A stretch of 36,742 bases of DNA from Polyangiaceae bacterium (GTDB lineage Bacteria > Myxococcota_A > Polyangia > Polyangiales > Polyangiaceae), in the NCBI GenBank assembly GCA_025934595.1, contig JAICXU010000002.1:1-36742 (forward strand), written 5' to 3'. The notes beneath the pieces were generated by a model. It saw only the letters and a program-made list of their open reading frames with translations, had not been told where the DNA came from and ran no database searches. This document shows, piece by piece, positions 31,670 through 36,742 of this stretch; position 1 is the first letter of the stretch, and every line of letters begins with the position of its first letter. A program made the translations under genes and the position numbers.

Positions 31670-33337
31670 GTGAGGGTGAGGGCTTTCGCATTTACGGCGT
31701 CAGTGTTGGCGATGTCGGGATTGGCGCGCACTGCGCACGCGACATGGCCGGAGCCGTGGTCGGACGACGATCCCTCCGAGCCGCCGGTGCGCATCACGCC
31801 GACGCCGACGAGCGATTTCGGATTTCGCGGCGCCGCAGAGTATCGCGCGCAAGGCGTCTTCGTCGACCCGCTCGATCTCTCGAGCGAGACTCAAAACAAA
31901 GCGGCGTGGCTCGAGCATCGCCTGCGCCTGGACGGCACCGTCGATTATCTCGACAAGGTGAAGCTGACGACGTCGATCGACATGCTCGACGGCGTCTTGT
32001 GGGGAGACAACGGTCAGCTCGGATCGGATCCGGAGCCCGCGAACGGCGCGCACATCAACACGAACAATCCGAATCTCTCGAAGATGTGCATGACGCTCGA
32101 TCCCGGGGGAAATCAAGCCGATCCGCATGCGTATCATTACGGGCTCTGTCCGGCGGACGCGATCGACGTGCGCCGTCTCTACGGCGACGTCATCACGCCG
32201 ATCGGCCTCTTTCGCGTCGGGCGCCAAGCGTTCACCGAAGGTTCGAGCGTGGCGCTCAACGACGGTGACGGCCGGCACAATCGCTTCGGCGTCGCGAACA
32301 AAGGCAACTCGGTCGACCGCATTCTCTTCGCGACGAAACCGCTCGAAGGATTCAAACCGAAGGATCTCCGCGACACGTCGGAAACGAAGGGGTTCTTCTT
32401 CATCACCGCCTACGATCAGCTCGTCATCGACGAGCCGATGCTGCCGGGATTCCAGCTCCACGACTTCATCCTCGCCACGCGCTATTTGCAGCCGAAAATC
32501 GGACGATTTCGCGATGTGGAGCTACGTGCATATTACACGTATAGGTGGGACGGTCACTTCGACACGAACGTACATGCCGTCGGCGGACGAGCGGTGGCGC
32601 GCCTCGGAGATTTCTTCGCGGGCGTCGATGCGGTTGGCGTTCTCGGCGAGACGCGCGAGGTGAGCGACGCGTTCCATCTCATCACGAACGATCCAGCCGT
32701 GAGCCAACCGATTCGGCAGATGGGTGCGCGCGCCGTCATTCGGTACGACCGGCCGAAGTGGACCGCGTATCTCGAAGGCGATTACGCGTCGGGTACGAGC
32801 GACACGACGCTCAAAGGTCCGCTCACGCAATTTCGATGGGCCGAGGACACGAACGTCGGCCTTCTGCTCTTCAAGCAAGTGCTCGCATACCAAACGGCGC
32901 GTGAAGCGGCGGCGGCGACGGCGCTCTTGAACAACTTGCATGCGCCGACGATCCCCGTGGAATCGATCGCGACGCGCGGCGCGCTCACGGACGCGCTCGT
33001 GCTTTTTCCGCAAGCCGACGTGAAGCCGGTGAAGCACGTGCTGCTTCGAGGCGGCGTGATGATGGCGTGGGCGCCGGCGGCGGTGTTCGATCCGATCGCG
33101 ACCGCGCAACGGCGAGCGAGCGGCTCGTATCAAAACATCGCCGTGAACTACAACGGCGGCGCCCCCGGACATTTCTACGGCACCGAGCTCGATGCGCGCG
33201 CAGAGTGGAGATATCTCGAGCACTTCGCGTTCGATCTCGAAGCCGCGCTTCTCTTTCCCGGCGACGCTCTTCAAGACGAAGACCATCACGCTGTGCGGAG
33301 CTTCATGACCGAAGCCCGTACGACATTTTTCTTCTGA
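31670..33337 (+). CDS. Outer-membrane beta-barrel protein
   Basis: 555 aa from GTG 31670 (GTG 31676 also possible). Signal peptide FAFTASVLAMSGLARTAHA with cleavage before TWPEPW. The mature protein alternates short beta strands ending in aromatic residues (FGFRGAAEYRAQGVFVD, LFRVGRQAFTEGSSVAL, VELRAYYTYRWDGHF, AEWRYLEHFAFDLEAALLF) and ends in TEARTTFFF, the terminal Phe recognised by the BAM complex. Length and style resemble alginate-export or porin-like barrels found in myxobacteria. Cargo unknown. It is followed by a lipoprotein gene 10 bases later, so the two are likely one operon and may be partners in the outer membrane. Confidence 0.82.
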   Translation: MRVRAFAFTASVLAMSGLARTAHATWPEPWSDDDPSEPPVRITPTPTSDFGFRGAAEYRAQGVFVDPLDLSSETQNKAAWLEHRLRLDGTVDYLDKVKLTTSIDMLDGVLWGDNGQLGSDPEPANGAHINTNNPNLSKMCMTLDPGGNQADPHAYHYGLCPADAIDVRRLYGDVITPIGLFRVGRQAFTEGSSVALNDGDGRHNRFGVANKGNSVDRILFATKPLEGFKPKDLRDTSETKGFFFITAYDQLVIDEPMLPGFQLHDFILATRYLQPKIGRFRDVELRAYYTYRWDGHFDTNVHAVGGRAVARLGDFFAGVDAVGVLGETREVSDAFHLITNDPAVSQPIRQMGARAVIRYDRPKWTAYLEGDYASGTSDTTLKGPLTQFRWAEDTNVGLLLFKQVLAYQTAREAAAATALLNNLHAPTIPVESIATRGALTDALVLFPQADVKPVKHVLLRGGVMMAWAPAAVFDPIATAQRRASGSYQNIAVNYNGGAPGHFYGTELDARAEWRYLEHFAFDLEAALLFPGDALQDEDHHAVRSFMTEARTTFFF

Positions 33338-33347
33338 GGCGACTCGA

Positions 33348-34442
33348 ATGATCCGCGCGTTCCTGCTCTCGATTCTCGCGTTCGCGGCGGCGACGTTTTG
33401 CGCGGGCGCGTCGTGCGGCGTGTACAGGTCGCCGCCCGTCGCGACGATTTCGGGCCTAAATCAAGGCATTTTGAGCGATCCTTCGGTGCCGCTCGTCATC
33501 GATTTTTCGAAGCCGATCGATTTCAATACGCTGCAAGTCAAAGTCATCCGCTTCGCACCGAATCCGGAAGGGCAGCTCGCCGACGAAACCGGCGATCCCA
33601 CCGTCAGCCTCGATCCCCTCTTTTCGCACGATCAAATCGACGGCGATCTCGGCGGCACGGGCACGCTCGATCCGAGCGGCATGCATTACGCGATCACGCC
33701 GACAGCGCGATTGCCGGTCGGTCCCAAGCTCGCGGTTTTGATCGAGCCCGGTCTCACCGACGCCGCGCACGACGACACCGGCACGACGGCGGTGCGCAAG
33801 AGGCTCCTCTTTTCGTATTCGTTCACGTGCTCGGGCAAAGGCTCGAAGGTGCTGACGAGCGGGAACTATTTCTTCTTGCTCAACGTGGAAGAGCCCGTCG
33901 GCACGCAAGTCAAAGTGTTCGCGAACCTCGACGTGAATGCCGAAACCGGCAAATTCGTGGGGCAATACACGTTCGCGCAGCGGCTCACCGATCCGAATCG
34001 ATGCTCGCCCTCGTGCGAGAACGGCAACGTGTGCAAGACGCTGCCCGGACCGCCCGCGTGCGTCGTGCCTTCGGAGCGCGCGGGAACGACGAGCGAGTGG
34101 CCGGACTTTTTTCCGAACGACACGCCGCCGCTCGGTTACTCGTTCACGGTGAACGGCTGCGCGGAAGACGAGGCCGACGGCACCGCGACGTTCGCGAGCG
34201 AGCCCGCGAACATGGTCGTCCAGCAACCGGCGGTGCAGATCAACGGGCTCGTGCTCATTGCGTCGTTCGTGAAAGACGCGAGCGGAACGTTGAACGGCAG
34301 TGGCAGCGTCACGGGCGACAACATCGTGCTCGGCAACGGCAGCCTCGGTCCCGGACACGGAACGGCGCTCGCGCAATCGATCCCGAACGACGTGCCGCCG
34401 GGAATTCCGCCCGCACCAGCGCCCGTCGCGGGCGACGATTAG
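33348..34442 (+). CDS. Lipoprotein with Ig-like (SbsA/Big-type) N-terminal domain
   Basis: 364 aa. Signal peptide IRAFLLSILAFAAATFCAG with a lipid-attachment Cys near residue 23 (AGASC). The next ~125 residues (PLVIDFSKPIDFNTLQVKVI, YAITPTARLPVGPKLAVLI) follow the pattern of bacterial Ig-like domains in which a protein 'acts as' a surface adhesin (SbsA_Ig). A second part carries paired cysteines around CSPSCENGNVCKTLPGPPAC, then a beta-rich region and a Pro-rich tail (PPGIPPAPAPVAGDD). Probably anchored in the outer membrane and linked to the barrel gene upstream (10 bases). No enzymatic motif is seen. Its stop is directly followed by repeat copy B. Confidence 0.8.
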   Translation: MIRAFLLSILAFAAATFCAGASCGVYRSPPVATISGLNQGILSDPSVPLVIDFSKPIDFNTLQVKVIRFAPNPEGQLADETGDPTVSLDPLFSHDQIDGDLGGTGTLDPSGMHYAITPTARLPVGPKLAVLIEPGLTDAAHDDTGTTAVRKRLLFSYSFTCSGKGSKVLTSGNYFFLLNVEEPVGTQVKVFANLDVNAETGKFVGQYTFAQRLTDPNRCSPSCENGNVCKTLPGPPACVVPSERAGTTSEWPDFFPNDTPPLGYSFTVNGCAEDEADGTATFASEPANMVVQQPAVQINGLVLIASFVKDASGTLNGSGSVTGDNIVLGNGSLGPGHGTALAQSIPNDVPPGIPPAPAPVAGDD

Positions 34443-34454
34443 CCGAAGAAAGAA

Positions 34455-34550
34455 AACCGCCAAGGCGCCGAGGTCGCCAAGAGGAAAAAAGGGGGATTTT
34501 TCCCGCCCTTCTCCCCTCCTTTCTTGGCGTCTTGGCGGTTCCATTTTTTT
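34455..34550. terminator. Inverted repeat, copy B, probable bidirectional terminator
   Basis: Outer arms AACCGCCAAG (34455-34464) and CTTGGCGGTT (34531-34540) pair perfectly over 10 bp. Inner units CGCCAAGA (34475-34482) and TCTTGGCG (34522-34529) pair as well; the left arm has one additional unit, so a small bulge forms. A second purine/pyrimidine core (GGGGGA, TTTTTCCC) lies in the loop. Seven Ts follow on the plus side (34544-34550), and on the minus side the stem leads into TTTTCTTTCTTC. Both flanking genes point at it, so termination from both sides is plausible. Confidence 0.65.
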
Positions 34551-34574
34551 GCGAGCTGCTCTTTTTCTTGCGAG

Positions 34575-34993
34575 CTACTGACAGACGCCCGCGTCGTCCA
34601 CGTGCCCCGACGGGTAGCGGCAGGACGTGTTGCCGGGGCAGCCTTGGTTATGGCTGTCGGCGGCGAGCGCGAGGCCGCCGTCCTGCGTGGTGACGCAGCC
34701 GTGATCCAACTCCTCGTAACGATCGCACGCAGGCGAGGCGGGGCATTGGTCGGTCGGCACTCCGCAAAATGGAATGCCTTCGTTGTCGAGGAGGCAAATG
34801 TCGCTGTCCGTGCAGGTCGTGCGCAAAAGCTCACGGTGCGTGTCGGGCGGGCGGTTGCAGAAGGCCGCGACATTGCCGTCCACCTCGTGTCACTGTCGGT
34901 GCACTGGTCGGGAGACGTGTCGCATGCCGATCCGATCGAAACGGCGCCGAAAAGCGCGGCCGCCGCGCACATCACGATGTGAGTCAGCTTCAT
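34575..34993 (-). pseudogene. Cys-rich lipoprotein gene with a frameshift
   Basis: Two frames make up one gene. From ATG 34993 a lipoprotein signal is read (LTHIVMCAAAALFGAVSIGS with Cys following), then DTSPDQCTDSD. After that the same frame turns Arg/Thr/Ser-rich and uncharacteristic, while the -/+1 frame gives a typical Cys-rich protein: VDGNVAAFCNRPPDTHREL, CTDSDICLLDNEGIPFCGVP, CPGNTSCRYPSGHVDD, ending at TAG 34575. The total length, 419 bases, is one base short of a whole number of codons. The shift lies between about 34884 and 34905. Either a one-base loss inactivated the gene or the sequence has an error; programmed frameshifting is less likely, as no slippery run is seen there. Function unknown. 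Confidence 0.7.
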
Positions 34994-35086
34994 GTCGTCG
35001 TCCAATTGCGAAGGGTATGCCGCGGTTGCGACGCGCCGAGTTTTTATCGGCGGCGCAAGGCTGCCTCATTTATTTCACGGCGTCCC

Positions 35087-35114
35087 TTGAATTAAACGAA
35101 CGTTCGATTATAAC
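35087..35114 (+). promoter_or_regulatory. Promoter with TetR-type operator in its spacer
   Basis: A -35-like TTGAAT (35087-35092) and a -10-like TATAAC (35109-35114) are 16 bases apart. Between them lies the perfect 10-bp palindrome CGAACGTTCG (35097-35106), extending to TAAACGAACGTTCGATTA (35093-35110) with one mismatched pair. This is a common form of TetR-family operator. It sits 20 bases before the start of a TetR-family gene, so autorepression is likely. The region is also notably AT-rich against the surroundings. Confidence 0.7.
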
Positions 35115-35125
35115 ACGAGAACATC

Positions 35126-35800
35126 ATGAGCCGCCCCATTCACGCCGACGCCGACCAGACTCGAAATCGCATTCTCGAGAGCGCCACCGTTCTCTTCGCC
35201 GAACGCGGCGTCGGCCAGACGTCGGTCCGTGACATCGCGGGCAAGGCGAACGTGAGCCTCGCGATGGTGAGCCATTACTTCGGCGGCAAAGACGGGCTTT
35301 ATGACGCGTGCATCGAGGCGATGTTCGCCGAGCTCGGATCGATGCGCGAAATCTTGGCGACCGAGCTCGAGCTCGATTCCGAAAAAAGCGCGCCGCTGGG
35401 CGAGCTCTTCGTGCTCGCCGTGCACGTCATGTTTCGATTCGCGTGCGATCATCGCACCGCGATTCGTCTCCTCATCCGAGACGCCGTGTCGACCGGCGAG
35501 GTGTCGCCGACGGGTCGCAAGATGCTCCTCGAGACGATGAAGATGATCACCGAAGCGCTGTCGATGCGCATCGGTCGGCCCGCGAACGAGCTGCGTTTGC
35601 CGCTGCAAAGCATCGTGTTCTTGATCGCGCGCTATGCGGCGCAAGCCGAGAGCGAGCTCTGCATCGTCGCCGGATTTCCGGTGAAAGAAAAAGAGAAAGC
35701 GCGCGCTGCGGTCGAAGCGCATCTCGTCGAAGTCGCGCTCGGCCTGCTCGGAATGAATGCATCACCGAAGCTGGCGAAGAAGAAGGGGAGCGTAAAATGA
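35126..35800 (+). CDS. TetR/AcrR-family transcriptional regulator
   Basis: 224 aa. N-terminal TetR helix-turn-helix at ~10-58: RILESATVLFAERGVGQTSV, then RDIAGKANVSLAMVSHYFGG and KDGLYDACIEAMF. The C-terminal ligand domain (~75-205) is all-helical with EALSMRIGRPANELRLP and LIARYAAQAESELCIVAGF; ligand unknown. A basic tail (SPKLAKKKGSVK) ends the protein. The start ATG follows a promoter carrying an 18-base near-perfect palindrome, a probable autoregulatory operator. The stop overlaps the ATG of the next gene by four bases (ATGA), so the regulator and the dioxygenase form an operon. The enzyme's substrate or product is thus a likely inducer. Confidence 0.93.
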   Translation: MSRPIHADADQTRNRILESATVLFAERGVGQTSVRDIAGKANVSLAMVSHYFGGKDGLYDACIEAMFAELGSMREILATELELDSEKSAPLGELFVLAVHVMFRFACDHRTAIRLLIRDAVSTGEVSPTGRKMLLETMKMITEALSMRIGRPANELRLPLQSIVFLIARYAAQAESELCIVAGFPVKEKEKARAAVEAHLVEVALGLLGMNASPKLAKKKGSVK

Positions 35801-36720
35801 TGACCGAGCTCAAGACCGTGACCGAGACCAAGGCGAAGACCCACACGAAGACCGAGGTCCCGGTCGATGTCGAGGTCGATGGTTCCGTCGACGTCGATGC
35901 GCTGCCGCTGACGACGCGCTTCACGCTCGGACCGCGCATCACGCCGGTGCAGCGTGCGTTCTTGAAGAAGCACGGCTTTCTCGTGTTCGCGAAGGTCGCG
36001 TCGCAAAGCGAAGTCGACATGATCGCGAGCGAGCTCGATCGCATCGAGCGGGACTTCATCTCCGAAGGAAAAAAGAGCGTGTTCGGCATTCCGCTCTTCT
36101 GGGGAACGCGCCAAAATCAGCCATTTTTGCAGCGATTTCCGTTCACGAGCGTGTTCTCGGAAAAAATCCGCGACTTCGTCCGCGACGATCGCTTCGCCCC
36201 CATTCGCGATCTCGTCGGCTCCGGCGCGCGCGTCGGCGACCGCGAAAAAGACGGCGTCGTCGTGAATCGGTACATCAACGTGCCCGGCAGCGCGTATCCG
36301 CGTCTCGGCTGGCACACCGACGGCCTGCGCGATCTGTTTTATCTGCGCATGCCGAAAGAGATGCTGAACATCGGCCTGCATCTCGACTTTTGCGACGAGG
36401 ACCAAGGTGGACTTCGTCTCATTCCTGGAAGCCACACGCAGGGCTTCTGGGGAATGTGCTTCGGAAAGATTTATTACACGAACGGCGTCGACGAGCGCGA
36501 GATCACCGTCGTGACCGAGCCCGGCGATCTCACCGTGCACGATGGTCGCCTCTGGCATCGCGTCGAAAAATCGAAACGCACGGGGCAGGCGAGCCTGCGT
36601 CGATCGATGTACGTGCCCTACCTCACCGATGCGTACCAACCCAAGGACGACACGAGCAAAACCCCGCTTTATCATTACGCGGGCGCCGCCCTTCGCTTTG
36701 CGAAAAGGATCTTCGGCTGA
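35797..36720 (+). CDS. Phytanoyl-CoA dioxygenase (PhyH)-family Fe(II)/2-oxoglutarate oxygenase
   Basis: 307 aa from ATG 35797 (ATG 35800 also possible), with GGGGAG as Shine-Dalgarno. The first ~40 residues are low-complexity (TVTETKAKTHTKTEVPVDVE). The PhyH domain follows: KKHGFLVFAKVASQSEVDMI, then the iron site His173-x-Asp175 in LGWHTDGLRD, the distal His254 in HDGRLWHRVEK and a 2-oxoglutarate-binding Arg near 268-269. Other features are GGLRLIPGSHTQGF and EPGDLTVHDGR. All metal ligands are intact, so it should be active. Family members hydroxylate lipids, fatty acyl-CoA or secondary metabolites; the substrate is unknown. It is co-translated with the TetR regulator. The 22 bases after it end in AAAGGAG, a Shine-Dalgarno for a gene beyond the window. 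Confidence 0.9.
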   Translation: MMTELKTVTETKAKTHTKTEVPVDVEVDGSVDVDALPLTTRFTLGPRITPVQRAFLKKHGFLVFAKVASQSEVDMIASELDRIERDFISEGKKSVFGIPLFWGTRQNQPFLQRFPFTSVFSEKIRDFVRDDRFAPIRDLVGSGARVGDREKDGVVVNRYINVPGSAYPRLGWHTDGLRDLFYLRMPKEMLNIGLHLDFCDEDQGGLRLIPGSHTQGFWGMCFGKIYYTNGVDEREITVVTEPGDLTVHDGRLWHRVEKSKRTGQASLRRSMYVPYLTDAYQPKDDTSKTPLYHYAGAALRFAKRIFG

Positions 36721-36742
36721 ACGGGTACCGGTGACAAAGGAG

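Noticed and set aside
34439..35005. One continuous 189-aa lipoprotein on the minus strand
   Set aside because: Only its first ~45 residues look real. After that the frame turns Arg/Thr/Ser-rich and runs into the inverted repeat, while the neighbouring frame carries the Cys-rich body.

Overview
The window looks like chromosomal DNA from a high-GC Gram-negative bacterium, most likely a myxobacterium (Myxococcota, Polyangia-like). This is inferred, not searched. The grounds are strong GC bias at third codon positions, many lipoproteins with Gly/Asp/Ser-rich linkers after the lipid-attachment cysteine, an NtrY-like kinase, orphan histidine kinases, a PhaR-type regulator, a sulfatase-modifying-factor-like secreted protein and frequent GTG starts. 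Coding density is very high: no gene-free stretch exceeds 300 bases. I saw no rRNA, tRNA, CRISPR array, transposase or integrase.

Layout. 3-359: end of a gamma-glutamyltransferase. 368-1951: an ECF sigma / anti-sigma operon (minus) with a SigR-consensus promoter in front of it. 2051-3557: PhaR-like regulator divergent from an orphan ABC ATPase. 3584-4528: a second small ECF sigma factor divergent from a thioredoxin. 4547-9518: a restriction-modification island made of a type III-like Res helicase-nuclease, a beta-class Mod methyltransferase and a divergent XRE regulator with a possible operator pair. 9515-11709: TlpA-like thioredoxin and NtrY-like histidine kinase (minus, overlapping). 11764-13724: two divergent proteins I do not recognise. 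13819-19651: a plus-strand run of GAF histidine kinase, squalene-cyclase-fold protein, GH15 glycosidase and FGE-like secreted protein. 19659-22902: two lipoproteins and aspS (minus). 22964-24760: a large membrane protein. 24761-27196: arginase-family ureohydrolase divergent from a glutamine-synthetase-family ligase, a plausible polyamine or guanidino catabolic pair. 27328-31648: GT-C/PMT-like membrane proteins. 31670-34993: outer-membrane barrel, lipoprotein and a frameshifted Cys-rich lipoprotein. 35126-36720: TetR regulator, translationally coupled to a phytanoyl-CoA-dioxygenase-family enzyme, behind a promoter with a TetR-type palindrome in its spacer.

Non-coding signals that stand out: the GGAAT-N18-GTT promoter before the sigma gene; two related long inverted repeats, each between convergent genes (27240-27321 and 34455-34540); the palindrome at 35093-35110; paired ACATGTGC sites between mod and the XRE gene; paired 11-bp direct repeats before the GAF kinase; and a strong Shine-Dalgarno followed by CTG that may be the true start of the cyclase-like gene. 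Five gene pairs use the same 4-base ATGA stop/start overlap, so translational coupling is common here. I see no single obviously new multi-gene defence or biosynthetic system. The best leads are the membrane-anchored SigR/RsrA-like switch, the restriction-modification island with its unusual Mod C-terminus, and the dispersed inverted-repeat family.
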